Origin: Bog-473 sp963804055 | GTDB lineage: Bacteria; Actinomycetota; Acidimicrobiia; Acidimicrobiales; RAAP-2 | NCBI GenBank assembly: GCA_963804055.1 | Contig: CAWDOU010000013.1 | Location: forward strand, 124,001-188,000 | DNA length: 64,000 nt | Reading direction: 5' to 3' | In this document: piece after piece, positions 17,383 to 27,100 of the stretch | Layout: every line of letters starts with the position of its first letter | Position numbering within the stretch: position 1 is the stretch's first letter | Notes under the pieces: generated by a model | Seen by the model: only the letters and a program-made list of their open reading frames with translations | What the model was told of the DNA's origin: nothing | Database searches by the model: none | Translations under genes and position numbers: made by a program

Positions 17383-18099
17383 TTAGGACCGACGCCGTGG
17401 GCCTCCCGTGTCGCGGGTTCCGGGGTCCCCCGGACGCAGCCACCGCTCCGGCGGTGCCTCACCGTCGAGCAGCCGGATGGCGGCTTCCCGGGTCGGCACG
17501 CCCAGCTTGCGGAGGATCGACGAGACGTGGGTACGGACCGTGGTCGGCGAGACGAACAGGCGTTCCGAGATCTCGGCGGTCCCGGCGCCCTTGCGCATCA
17601 GTTCGAGGACGTCCCACTCGCGCCCGGTCAGACGGGCCGCCTGGCCGTCGGGCATGGCGACCCGCCGGTGCTCGCGGTCACGGAACTCGTCGACGAGTCG
17701 GGCGACCAGGGTCCCCGGGAGCGTCGCCTCGCCGGCCAGCACGCGCTGGAGGGCGTCGCCGATGGTGGCCTCGTCGAGACCCTTGAGCAGATAGCCGGAC
17801 GCGCCGGCACGCAGCGCGTCGAACAGGTCCTCGTCCTGGCGCGACACGGTGAGCATGACGACCGAGGTGTCCGGCAGGGCCCCGCTGATCTGTGTGGCGG
17901 CGGCAATGCCGTTGCCCGGCATGTTGATGTCGAGCAGGCAGACGTCGGGCCGCTCGCGCTTGGCTCCCTCCACGGCGCCGGCGGCGTCAGCCGCCTCCAC
18001 GCAAACGTGGAAGTCCCCGGTGCGCTCCAGCGCGTCACGCACCAGGGCCCGCGTCCGGGCGTGGTCATCGGCCAGCAGCACGGTGATGGGCGGGGTCAT
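17383..18099 (-). CDS. NarL/FixJ-family response regulator
   Basis: 238 residues. Receiver domain (1-~120) has the acidic pocket LLADDHART (D11, D12), phosphoacceptor D57 in LLDINMPG and the conserved Lys in YLLKGLDE. The C-terminal LuxR-type helix-turn-helix reads LTGREWDVLELMRKGAGTAEISERLFVSPTTVRTHVSSILRKLGV. ATG at 18099 overlaps the sensor kinase stop by 4 bases, so the pair is coupled. Ten bases separate it from fumC. Targets are unknown; the divergent exported-protein genes are candidates. Confidence 0.92.
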   Translation of the reverse strand: MTPPITVLLADDHARTRALVRDALERTGDFHVCVEAADAAGAVEGAKRERPDVCLLDINMPGNGIAAATQISGALPDTSVVMLTVSRQDEDLFDALRAGASGYLLKGLDEATIGDALQRVLAGEATLPGTLVARLVDEFRDREHRRVAMPDGQAARLTGREWDVLELMRKGAGTAEISERLFVSPTTVRTHVSSILRKLGVPTREAAIRLLDGEAPPERWLRPGDPGTRDTGGPRRRS

Positions 18100-19697
18100 C
18101 GGAAAGCCACCGCGACACGCGTTCCGTGCTCGGGCACCGAATCGACGCTCAGGACGCCGCCAACCGACGCCGCCCGCTCCTGCATGCTCTGGAGACCGAA
18201 GCCTCCGGAAGAGGGCCCCTGCGCCGGGTCGAACCCGCATCCGTCATCCTCGATCACCAGTCGCAGCTGCTCATCGCGCTCGAGACTGACGCGGACGTGC
18301 GCCGAGGCGCCGTGGCTGGCAGCGTTCGTGATGGCCTCCCGGACGATCCGCAGCAGGTTCTCCCTGACCTCGCCGGGGACCTCGACGTCGTCGGCCAGCT
18401 GGAGATCCCAAGCCACGCCGAGTCGCGACCCGAGGTCCTCCACGGTCTGCGAGATGGCGTCGTCGAGGGACTGGGGCTGCGAGACCGAGAGCACGGTGAT
18501 GGCCCGGCGGGCCTCGTCGAGGGCCCGGTCGGCGGCTCCGGCGAGGGCGCGGGCGTCGGGGGGCGCGGTCGTCCCGGCCGCCGCGCCGCGGGTCTTGCTG
18601 GCGATGAAGGCCAGCTCGTGCGCCAGACCGTCGTGCAGCTCGCGGGCGATGCGCCGGCGCTCCTCCACGGTGGCCTGCTCCTCGAGTGTGCGGTGGGCGG
18701 CCCAGTTGGACAGGGCCAGCTCCAGGAAGTGGCCCAGGGCGACGCAGCGGTCGACGCACTCCTTGGGGAAGGTCTCGCCCCCGGTGGCGACGGCCAGGAC
18801 GCCGTGCACCTCCCCGTCGGGGCAGACGGGGACCCAGACGCCAGAGGTGATGCCGGAGGCGTCGAACAGCGGCTGCAGGGTCGGTCCCGCCTTGTCGCGG
18901 TCGACCTTGGCGGTGACGGGCTGGCGCGAGGTCACCGCCTCTCGCAAGCCGGGGTGCTCCTCCACCGGCCAGCGCCCGGCCACGTCCTCGTCGAGGTCGT
19001 GCAGCTGGGCCTGGACGACCACCATGCCGTCTTCGATCCGGAAGTAGGTCGCCCGGAGGACTTCGGAGCCGGGCGGCGACGCGATGCCCATGGCGAGTTG
19101 CGCGCCCAGGGCGGTGATCTGCGGCGGCTCCGACAGCTGGACGAGCTGGCAGACCGCGTCATTCAGCGCCTCCTCGTGCCGGAGCAGCCGCTCGGTGTGG
19201 GCGTTCGCCTCGACCAGCCGACGGCGCAGCAGGTGGATGGCGACGGACAGCATGGCGGCGATGGCGGTCGTGAGGATCAGCCGGCGCGCGAGGGCAGCCG
19301 GGTCCACGGTGGCCGACGAGGCGATGGTCGCCCCGATGATGGCGGCCACGATGAATGCGACAGAGACGATCGACTCCCAGCGCTTGCCGTAGAGAGCGAT
19401 GCCCACCACCGGCATGAACAGCAGGACACCCAGGCCGTTGCCCATGCCGCCCGAGGCCACCATCAAGAGGGCCACCGACGACATGTACAGGGCCGCACCG
19501 ACGACGAAGGTCCGGGGCGGCATGCCGCGGCGGGCGAGGATGAGGACGAGGATCAGCAGCAGCAGCAGATTGCTGACCAGATACGCCGCGCGGTCGACCG
19601 GTCCGGGAGGCCAGCCCACGCTGAGCTGTCCCACCACGGCCACGACGACGAAGGGCATGTAGCTGGACAGGCGCTCGCGCAGAACGGGGGGTGGCAT
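18096..19697 (-). CDS. Sensor histidine kinase (HisKA_3 / NarX-DesK class)
   Basis: 533 residues. About five membrane helices span residues 14-160, a GAF-like domain 185-335, then the dimerisation helix with phosphoacceptor H355 in RRRIARELHDGLAHEL. The ATPase domain has N-box EAITNAASHG and G-box DDGCGFDP, ending GGFGLQSMQERAA. With so much membrane and no large periplasmic loop, it probably senses a membrane or cytoplasmic (GAF) signal. ATG 19697 precedes the first helix; an upstream frame to 19778 is not supported. It feeds the adjacent NarL-type regulator. Confidence 0.92.
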   Translation of the reverse strand: MPPPVLRERLSSYMPFVVVAVVGQLSVGWPPGPVDRAAYLVSNLLLLLILVLILARRGMPPRTFVVGAALYMSSVALLMVASGGMGNGLGVLLFMPVVGIALYGKRWESIVSVAFIVAAIIGATIASSATVDPAALARRLILTTAIAAMLSVAIHLLRRRLVEANAHTERLLRHEEALNDAVCQLVQLSEPPQITALGAQLAMGIASPPGSEVLRATYFRIEDGMVVVQAQLHDLDEDVAGRWPVEEHPGLREAVTSRQPVTAKVDRDKAGPTLQPLFDASGITSGVWVPVCPDGEVHGVLAVATGGETFPKECVDRCVALGHFLELALSNWAAHRTLEEQATVEERRRIARELHDGLAHELAFIASKTRGAAAGTTAPPDARALAGAADRALDEARRAITVLSVSQPQSLDDAISQTVEDLGSRLGVAWDLQLADDVEVPGEVRENLLRIVREAITNAASHGASAHVRVSLERDEQLRLVIEDDGCGFDPAQGPSSGGFGLQSMQERAASVGGVLSVDSVPEHGTRVAVAFR

Positions 19698-19927
19698 CCC
19701 TCTCCGTATCGGCGTGGATCCGCCCAGGACTGAGTCTCTTTCGCGGCAAAAACCCCCATGGGAGCAGCGGCGCACCACTACGGCGCCGCGCTGTGGACAA
19801 CCTCTCCGGGTTGCCGTCCGGCCCGGTGTCCAGATACCTCAGCGTTCCTCAAGGGGCCTCGGCGCGCCTCCGAAATCCCCGTTGGATCACGAAGCAACGA
19901 ACCCGCCCGTGAGGCGGAGAGAGGACC
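19698..19927. promoter_or_regulatory. 230-base divergent regulatory region
   Basis: Separates the leftward sensor kinase from the rightward exported-protein gene. A purine-rich ribosome-binding site (GGAGAGAGGA) lies just before the ATG at 19928. It is long compared with most gaps here, so leader-RNA control is possible. I looked for c-di-GMP and c-di-AMP riboswitch cores and did not see them. Confidence 0.4.
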
Positions 19928-20563
19928 ATGATCGTGGAGGCACTCAGAGGCAAGGCAGGTCGCTGGTCGGTTCGGATGAAGGTCGTCTCGGCCGTGTGCG
20001 GATGCCTGGCGGTCGCTGCCGGAGCCTATGCGGCGACCAACTGGGTCGTGGGCCTCAACGCCGGGTCGTCCGGAGAGGGGCAGTCCGCCACCATCGCCAA
20101 CCTGAGCATCACCGCGGTGGCCACGCCGGCGCCGGGCAACGTGCTGTTCCCGGGCGGGACGGGCGACGTGGTGGTGACCATCGCCAACACGAACTCCTAT
20201 CCGGTGACCATCACGGCGGTGAACCTCCCGACGAGCAGCACCCAGGCCGGCGGCTTCACGACGAGCGCGCTCACGACCGCCCAGACCGGGTGCAGCAGCA
20301 CCACGAGCGGCGTCACCTGGAACTACGCCACGGGGACCAGCGGCAGCTCGCACACCCTCACGACCCCGCTGACGGTGGGGGCCAGCGGGGCGTCGAACAA
20401 CCCGCTCGTGGTCACGCTCACCAACGACGCCCTCATGTCGTCGACGTCGCCGGCGGCGTGTGCCAACACCTTCTTCTCCATGCCCGCCCTGACCGGCATC
20501 ACGGCGACCGGTGGCGCAGCCACCTCGACGACGAGCCCGGCCACCGGCGGCTGGACCAGCTAA
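19928..20563 (+). CDS. Exported protein of unknown function
   Basis: 211 residues. An N-terminal signal or anchor (basic start, then VVSAVCGCLAVAAGAYA) is followed by a Thr/Ser/Gly/Asn-rich beta-type domain with strands such as TGDVVVTIANTNSYPVTITAVNLP. Three further cysteines (residues ~120-180) may form a disulfide. No catalytic motif, sortase motif or C-terminal membrane anchor. The layout loosely recalls small secreted fibre or pilin-like proteins of the TasA/camelysin type, but I do not assert homology. Strong Shine-Dalgarno. It lies next to a second exported protein and a divergent two-component system. Confidence 0.7.
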   Translation: MIVEALRGKAGRWSVRMKVVSAVCGCLAVAAGAYAATNWVVGLNAGSSGEGQSATIANLSITAVATPAPGNVLFPGGTGDVVVTIANTNSYPVTITAVNLPTSSTQAGGFTTSALTTAQTGCSSTTSGVTWNYATGTSGSSHTLTTPLTVGASGASNNPLVVTLTNDALMSSTSPAACANTFFSMPALTGITATGGAATSTTSPATGGWTS

Positions 20564-20616
20564 TCGCCCCCTTTGCCTCAAGGGGACCGAGCGACAGCGA
20601 CGAGGAGAGCCCACGC

Positions 20617-21054
20617 ATGTGCCGTGGCGCTCTTCTCGTCGCTGTCGGCATCATCTGCGCCCTGAGTCTCCTCGTCTCGTCGGGGACGGCGTGGGCGACG
20701 CCGAACTGGACGGTACACGTGGCCACGGTCAACTCGGGCGAGGCGAAGGCACAGGCCCTGCCGACGGCGCCGACGGCGACATCCGCCTGCAGCAGCCCGG
20801 CCAGCGCCAGGACCGTGATCGTCGGCTGGGCCGCCATCACCCACGCCACCACCTACGGCATCTACCAGTCCACGACCTCGGCCACCGGGACCTACACCCT
20901 GCAGGCGACTGTCTCGACCACCTCATGGACCAGCGGCGTGCTCGCCGCCGGCCACTACTGGTACGAGGTCGTGGCCAACATCGGGACCAACTGGGCCAGT
21001 GCGAAGTCGGCGGCCACCGCGGAGCGGACGACCACCAGCACCACCTGCTCGTAA
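20617..21054 (+). CDS. Small exported fibronectin-III-like protein
   Basis: 145 residues. Signal peptide with hydrophobic core LLVAVGIICALSLLVSSGTAWA, probably cleaved after AWA. The mature part ends in a single fibronectin type III-like beta sandwich: VIVGWAAITHATTYGIYQST, then TYTLQATVSTTSWTSGVLAAGHYWYEVVANIGTNWAS. Two cysteines (near residues 59 and 144) could bridge the domain. It resembles the secreted partner of the preceding gene, 53 bases upstream. GAGGAG ribosome-binding site before the ATG at 20617. Function unknown; adhesion or matrix role is possible. Confidence 0.72.
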   Translation: MCRGALLVAVGIICALSLLVSSGTAWATPNWTVHVATVNSGEAKAQALPTAPTATSACSSPASARTVIVGWAAITHATTYGIYQSTTSATGTYTLQATVSTTSWTSGVLAAGHYWYEVVANIGTNWASAKSAATAERTTTSTTCS

Positions 21055-21074
21055 CGCCGGTTCGTGTGCCGGCG
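21055..21074. terminator. Hairpin between convergent stops
   Basis: CGCCGG (21055-21060) and CCGGCG (21069-21074) form a 6-base GC stem with an 8-base loop, directly after one stop codon and just before the stop of the convergent acyltransferase. Probable bidirectional terminator; no T-tract. Confidence 0.45.
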
Positions 21075-21076
21075 GG

Positions 21077-23203
21077 CTAGCCGGGCGGATGGTCGTCGGG
21101 GCAGCCACCCGGCGGATTGTTGAATTCCGGGTCCGTGGTCCAGGCCCCCTGCGACCAATCACCGTCGACGGGGGACAGCCCGAACACCGATGTCATGTCG
21201 GCCAACAGGGCGGCGGCGTAGCGGGCGCTGCCCTCGGGGCACAGGTGGACCTTGTCGAGCTTGCGCACGCGCGTCCACTGGCTGCTCGGCGCGTGCGGGT
21301 CGCCCTCGGGCGGGAGCCATGCCGAGTACTTGCCGTCCAACAAGACGGAATCGGCCAGCGGGAAGTACATGACCCGGCCCGGGAAGTCTGTGGTCATCTT
21401 CGCGGCGATGTCGTTCCAGGCCCTGACGCCTGCCCGACGCTCCCTGTTGTAGCTGGGCGTGTCGGCCGGGTTCGCCGCGGCCAGGTCTCCCGATTGGGGG
21501 AACTCGGTGAAGATGACCCCCTCGACGCCGTTCCCCGGCGTCAGCATGGTCGCCACGGCCCGGCGCAGCAGGTTCGTGTACTGCACCGGCTGGTGCAGGG
21601 CGTTGGGCGTCGTCGGCCCGTACTGGTCCCAGCTCCACGAGGCGACGATCACCTGCGCCCTGGTCTGGCGTATGAGATTGGGGATGGAGGTGGGCCAGTT
21701 GGTTGCGGTGGTGAGCCCGAACCCGAGAATGGTCCGGGTGTCCACCGTGGCCTCGCCGGTGGCCTGGAGCGACGCGGTGATGCCGAAGGAGGCGTCCTGC
21801 ATCACGGAGTCGCCGATGACCATCACACGGAGAGGATCGGCCGGCGACGGTGCGGACGTCAGCCGGATGGGCTGCTGGCCGGCGTAGCCGCCGGCGCCGG
21901 GGACCGTCTGGGTGGAGCCCGAGGACGCCAGGTGCGTGGTGCCCGCCACCGAGGAGGGATCGGCCACGGCCGGGATCGTGGCGATGACGATGATGACCGC
22001 GGTGACGACGCCGGCCAGTGGCGCCGCCCACACCCGGAAGCCACCACGGAACCTGGCCAACCGGATCGGTCGCTCGACCAGGTAGTAGCTGGCCGTCGAG
22101 ACGACCAGCGTGACGCCGATGCGCAGCAGGTTGAGGGGCCAGGTCGACAGGCCGGTCCTGGCGCCGTTGAGGTAGACGATGACCGGCCAGTGCCACAGGT
22201 AGACCCCGTAGGAGATGGTCCCGACGAAGTGCAGCGGGCGCAACGACAGGGCACGGGCGAACCAGCCGCGCTCGACAAGGCGCGCGTCGGCCACCACCAG
22301 GGCTCCAAGCGCGGCGCAGAGTAGGAACCCTCCCCGGAACATGAAGTTCGTGGGCAGGCCTCCGGGCGTCCCCGCCCGCACCCAGAACACGCCCAGGACG
22401 ACCGCCGCGGCCGGCCCCACCCAATGGAGCGTCCGGCGCGCCCGAGCGCCCGGCTGTCCCCGTGCTGCGGCCAGGAACGCCAGCGTGGCGCCTGCCATGA
22501 GATCGAACAGGCGCGTGTCCGTGCCGTAGTAGATGCGCGACGGATCTCCGCCGTTGAACAACATCGCCATCAGCACGGAGGAGCCCACACCGAGAACGAC
22601 GGTGACCGTCACGCCCAGCCGGCGCCAGCCCCTCCGGCCGAAGCGCAGCAGCACCAGGAGCACGAGCGGCCATACCAGGTAGAACTGCTCTTCGATCGCC
22701 AAGGACCAGGTGTGCTGCAACGGCGACGGCGTGGAGAACTGGGCGAAGTACGACTGGTGCGCGTAAATCAGGTGCCAGTTGTTGACGTACAGCAGCGTGG
22801 CGATGGCATCGCCGCGCAATCCCGAGAGGTCGATGAGCCCGTTGGCCCCGGGGCCGCCGAAGAGCGCGTTGCAGATGAGGTAGAGCGCCAGCGCCGCCAC
22901 CACGAGGAAGAGCGCGGGAAGCAGGCGGCGGGCCCGGCGTCCCCAGAAGGCGGCCAGGTTGATGCGGCCGTGCTCGACCCACTCCTCCAAGAGGAGCGTC
23001 GTGATCAGGAACCCGGACAGCACGAAGAAGAGGTCGACGCCGAGGTACCCCCCCTGGGCCCAACCGATCTGGAGGTGGTACGCCACGACGCCGATGACCG
23101 CGGCGCCGCGCAGGCCGTTGAGGGCGGGGAGATGACGTCCCGTGACCGCGGTCGTGGCCGACGCCGTGTCCCCCCGCTCCTGGGCCAGGGTCACGTCGGT
23201 CAC
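21077..23203 (-). CDS. OatA-like acyltransferase with C-terminal SGNH domain
   Basis: 708 residues. The N-terminal acyltransferase-3 domain starts HLPALNGLRGAAVIGVVAYHL and has the LGVDLFFVLSGFLIT and RRLLPAL motifs over about ten membrane helices to residue ~420. A linker leads to an SGNH-hydrolase domain with the nucleophile block VMVIGDSVMQDASFG and terminal DKVHLCPEG (Asp/His pair). Such proteins O-acetylate peptidoglycan, teichoic acid or exopolysaccharide outside the cell. The GTG at 23203 overlaps the stop of the LLM-like gene (GTGA); the longer upstream frame overlaps that gene and is rejected. Confidence 0.9.
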   Translation of the reverse strand: MTDVTLAQERGDTASATTAVTGRHLPALNGLRGAAVIGVVAYHLQIGWAQGGYLGVDLFFVLSGFLITTLLLEEWVEHGRINLAAFWGRRARRLLPALFLVVAALALYLICNALFGGPGANGLIDLSGLRGDAIATLLYVNNWHLIYAHQSYFAQFSTPSPLQHTWSLAIEEQFYLVWPLVLLVLLRFGRRGWRRLGVTVTVVLGVGSSVLMAMLFNGGDPSRIYYGTDTRLFDLMAGATLAFLAAARGQPGARARRTLHWVGPAAAVVLGVFWVRAGTPGGLPTNFMFRGGFLLCAALGALVVADARLVERGWFARALSLRPLHFVGTISYGVYLWHWPVIVYLNGARTGLSTWPLNLLRIGVTLVVSTASYYLVERPIRLARFRGGFRVWAAPLAGVVTAVIIVIATIPAVADPSSVAGTTHLASSGSTQTVPGAGGYAGQQPIRLTSAPSPADPLRVMVIGDSVMQDASFGITASLQATGEATVDTRTILGFGLTTATNWPTSIPNLIRQTRAQVIVASWSWDQYGPTTPNALHQPVQYTNLLRRAVATMLTPGNGVEGVIFTEFPQSGDLAAANPADTPSYNRERRAGVRAWNDIAAKMTTDFPGRVMYFPLADSVLLDGKYSAWLPPEGDPHAPSSQWTRVRKLDKVHLCPEGSARYAAALLADMTSVFGLSPVDGDWSQGAWTTDPEFNNPPGGCPDDHPPG

Positions 23204-23733
23204 GCCGGCTCCAGGCGGCAGGCGCCGATCGGCCCCGACGTGGGTTGCAGCAGGAGGTCGGCGGAACCGGCGACTGCCTCGGGCAACCCCTCGCCGCCGG
23301 TGAGGTCGAACGCGATCAGCGGGCTGCGCTCCCCAGCCGGCCGCGCCCGGTCGGCGGGTGCCCGGACGGGGAAATGCGGGCCGGCGCTGACCACCTCTCC
23401 CGCCTGCCACAGGGCCCGGCACAGGGCAACGGCCTCGGCCAGGGATTCGGTGAAGGGAGGGGCGAAGCACAGCACGCTGCGGCCTCCCGAGGCGAGGTCG
23501 AGACTGGTGACGTCACGGGCGAGCATGGCCGGATGGCGGTCGCCGTCGCGCAACGAGACCCGGGCACCGAGCAGCACATCGGGGACGAGGGGGGCGAGGC
23601 CTGCCGCCAGGACGATCGGGTCCCCCAGGGCGCCCTCGCACAGGAACACGGCCGCGACACCCCCTGCCGCCGCCTCGGCCGCCTGGGCGCGCAAGCCGTC
23701 CACGTCAGCGGCCTGGAGAAACCGTCCTTCCAC
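23200..23733 (-). CDS. Shortened LLM-like (luciferase-like) protein
   Basis: 177 residues, about half the size of a normal LLM enzyme. The core DVLLGARVSLRDGDRHPAMLARDVTSLDLASGGRSVL matches the central segment of LLM oxidoreductases (the RHPxxLAR...LDxxSGGR pattern), and LAPLVPDVLLGA and FDLTGGEGLPE also fit. The flavin-binding and barrel-closing parts are missing, so it may be non-catalytic or a reduced sub-family. GTG start at 23733. A 39-base piece of this gene (23335-23373) recurs at 27344-27382. Coupled to the acyltransferase downstream. Confidence 0.55.
   Translation of the reverse strand: MEGRFLQAADVDGLRAQAAEAAAGGVAAVFLCEGALGDPIVLAAGLAPLVPDVLLGARVSLRDGDRHPAMLARDVTSLDLASGGRSVLCFAPPFTESLAEAVALCRALWQAGEVVSAGPHFPVRAPADRARPAGERSPLIAFDLTGGEGLPEAVAGSADLLLQPTSGPIGACRLEPA
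23335..23373. repeat. 39-base direct repeat, copy A (inside LLM-like gene)
   Basis: Identical to 27344-27382. Copy A is inside the intact LLM-like gene; copy B is fused directly to the 3' end of the complete dprA. The 406 bases lying between this segment and the dprA end in the left copy are absent in the right copy. Confidence 0.85.
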
Positions 23734-23780
23734 GGCGAGGCAGGTTAGGGCGCCCGGGCGCTCCCGACGGTGCGGGCGGC

Positions 23781-24013
23781 TCAGGCCCGCTCCCACCATC
23801 CCCCGGCGTCGCGGGCCAGGCCGGCCTGGCCTATCGCTCCAGGCCGCCGCACAATTCGGCCAGTTCGAGCCCGGTCACCCGGGCCGGCTCGTCCAGCGGG
23901 GTCGAGGCCGATCGGGCGGCCAGCAGCCGGTTGCGGACCGGGAAGCGCCATTTCTCGGCCGGGGACACCCACCGGGGACTCCGAGACGATCACGCCCCGG
24001 GACGCCCCCCGCT
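23781..24013 (-). pseudogene. Truncated dprA duplicate (3' fragments)
   Basis: Near-identical to parts of the complete dprA at 27384-28478. The left part (23781-~23903) matches the dprA 3' end and encodes the same C-terminal residues LARDAGGWWERA. It is followed by a jump to the segment encoding FPVRNRLLAA and GVIVSESP, ending near 24013. At least two internal deletions are visible, one joined at a short shared GGGCGGCC. Scattered base differences, and an ATG-bearing frame that is mostly nonsense, show a degraded copy rather than a gene. Confidence 0.82.
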
Positions 24014-24156
24014 GGCGCAAGCTCCATCTCGAGGACCCCCGGGCTCCCGACGCGACTCGCCTGCGTGATTGATTGCCGAGTATCAGGGGAGACTCTCGCC
24101 TCTCCGTCAACGTAGATGAGTAATGAGTGGGTGGCAACCCCCATTGCAGGTGTCGA
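24014..24156. promoter_or_regulatory. Leader region of the repeat exoprotein
   Basis: Unique sequence between the dprA fragment and the exoprotein start, less GC-rich than its surroundings. A possible ribosome-binding site (GCAGG, 24146-24150) lies 6 bases before the GTG at 24157. No promoter could be fixed by eye. Confidence 0.3.
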
Positions 24157-27100
24157 GTGAGCAGTCGGTCCCCCGTTCGGGGCTACGGCGTCGTCACGTT
24201 GTCGCGACGAATGGGTCGAGTGGTCGGTGCTGCGGCGATTGTGGCAGCTCTGCCGGCCACTGTGATCAGTGCAGCGGCGTCGTTCACGCCTGCCGTCGGA
24301 GCCGCAACGACGTGCTCGGTGGTCGACGCGACCGCCAACACCGCTTACGGCTCTCTACAGGACGCGGTTGCGGGCGCGACGACAGGCGACGCCCTGGAGG
24401 TGTTCGGCACCTGTACCGGCACCACAACTATCAGCACGAACCTGACCATCACCGGCCAGGCTGCAAACGGCTTCACCGCGCCCACGCTCGATGGCGGCAG
24501 CGTCGACAACAGCGTCACGAATTCCGTTCTCACGATCTCCTCGGGCGCCACTGTCGCGATCGGCAACCTCATGATCACTGACGGAAATGCCGCCTGGGGC
24601 GGCGGCGGGATCCTGAACTTCGGCTCGGTGACGGTTACCGGCAGCACCATCAGCAACAACACCGCCAGTGGTGGCTGGGGCGGCGGCGGGATCCTCAACG
24701 ACGGCTCGCTGACGGTTACCGGCAGCACCATCAGCAACAACACCGCCACAGACGCCCAAGGGTGCACTGTGGACCAAACCTGCATCGGCGGCGGGATCTT
24801 CAACTATCCGGGCAACTCGGTGACGGTCACCGGCAGCACCATCAGCAACAACAGCGCCGGCACTCAGGGCGGCGGGATCTTCCAAGGCGAGGGTCCGATG
24901 GCGGTCACCGACAGCACCATCAGCAACAACAGCGCCGGCTCCTACGGCGGCGGGATCTACAACGACACCACGGTGACGGTTACCGGCAGCACCATCAGCA
25001 ACAACACCTCCGGTTACATCGGCGGCGGCATCTACAACGATGACGGCGGCGCGCCGACGGTCACGGACAGCACCATCAGCGGCAACTATGCCGCCTCCGA
25101 AGGCGGCGGGATCTACCTCAACTTGACCACGATGACGGTCACCACGAGCACCATCAGTGGCAACACCGCCGGCGGCTCGGGCGGCGGGATCTACAACTAC
25201 GAGAGCTCTTTGATAATCGTGAGCAGCACCATCAGCGGCACCTCCGGCGGGGGCGGGATCTACAACTACTCCGACACGTACCCCGGCTCCGTCTCAATCG
25301 CCGGGACCATCGTCGCGACAAACGGTGCGAACTGTGCCGGAACGGCAATCACCGATGACGGCTACAACCTCGAAGACGACGCCGCTGCGAGCTGTGGCTT
25401 CTCTACCGCCAGCCATGACGTCGTCGGGCAGAGCCCCGACCTCGGGACGCTCGCGAACAACGGCGGTCCGACCGAGACAATGGCCCTTTTGCCTGGAAGC
25501 CCTGCTATCGACGCGATCCCGAACCCGACGACGGTGAGCATCGGCACGCTCTGTGCGGGAACGGACCAGCGGGGCGTTTCTCGCAAGACGCCGATGTGTG
25601 ACATCGGTGCGTACGACACCGTCAACCAAGCGCCGAGCTTCAGCGCCTCGGCCAACCCGACCTCGACCGCCTACGGCAACACCGTCTCGTTGTCGGCCGC
25701 GGGCCTGCCCTCCGGTGCCACGGGCACGGTGAGCTTTACATCGAGCGGGTCCACGCTGTGCTCGAACTCGGTGTCGTCGGGCTCGACGTCGTGTTCCACC
25801 GCCGTACTACCCGCGGGCACCTACCCGGTCACGGCCACCTATAGCGGCGACGGCAACTACGCCGGCTCCACCGCCTCGACGAGCTTCACTGTCACCGAGG
25901 GGTCGACCACATTCAGCGCCTCGGCCAACCCGACCTCGACCGCCTACGGCAACACCGTCTCGTTGTCGGCCGCGGGCCTGCCCTCCGGTGCCACGGGCAC
26001 GGTGAGCTTTACATCGAGCGGGTCCACGCTGTGCTCGAACTCGGTGTCGTCGGGCTCGACGTCGTGTTCCACCGCCGTACTACCCGCGGGCACCTACCCG
26101 GTCACGGCCACCTATAGCGGCGACGGCAACTACGCCGGCTCCACCGCCTCGACGAGCTTCACTGTCACCGAGGCCACCCAGGCCACGCTCACGGTCACGT
26201 CCACCTCCGGCACCTACGGCACCGCCCTCCCCCTCACGACCTCCGGGGGCTCGGGCACCGGTGCGGTCACGTACACCGTCAAGAACGGCACGGCGACGGG
26301 GTGTGCCATCAGCGCGGCCACCCCTTACGAGCTCACCTCGACGTCGGCCGGCACATGCAAAGTGACCGCCACCAAGGCCGGTGACACCAACTACCTGCCC
26401 GTCTCGTCGGCCGCCACCGTGGTGACCTTCAAGATCACCCAGGCCACGCTCACGGTCACATCCACCTCCGGCACCTACGGCACCGCCCTCCGCCTCACGA
26501 CATCAGGAGGCTCGGGCACCGGTGCGGTCACGTACACGGTCACGAACGGCACGGCGACGGGGTGTGCCATCAGCGCGGCCACCCCTTACGAGCTCACCTC
26601 GGCGTCGGCCGGCACATGCAACGTGACCGCCACCAAGGCCGGTGGCACCAACTACCTGCCCGTCTCGTCGGCCGCCACCGTGGTGACCTTCAAGATCACC
26701 CAGGCCGCGCTCACGGTCACGTCCACCTCCGGCACCTACGGCACCGCCCTCCCCCTCACGACATCCGGGGGCTCGGGCACCGGCGCGGTCACGTACACCG
26801 TCAAGAACGGCACGGCGACGGGGTGTTCCATCAGCGCGGCCACCCCTTACGAGCTCACCTCGACGTCGGCCGGCACATGCAAAGTGACCGCCACCAAGGC
26901 CGGTGACACCAACTACCTGCCCGTCTCGTCGGCCGCCACCGTGGTGACCTTCAAGGCCACCCAGGCCACGCTCACGGTCACATCCACCTCCGGCACCTAC
27001 GGCACCGCCCTCCGCCTCACGACATCGGGAGGCTCGGGCACCGGCGCGGTCACGTACACGGTCACGAACGGCACGGCGACGGGGTGTGCCATCAGCGCGG

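Noticed and set aside
19698..19927. c-di-GMP or c-di-AMP riboswitch before the exported protein
   Set aside because: The conserved cores of those riboswitch classes were not found by eye.
23781..24137. A small gene upstream of the exoprotein
   Set aside because: It is a decayed copy of dprA pieces; only the C-terminal residues match and the rest is out of frame.
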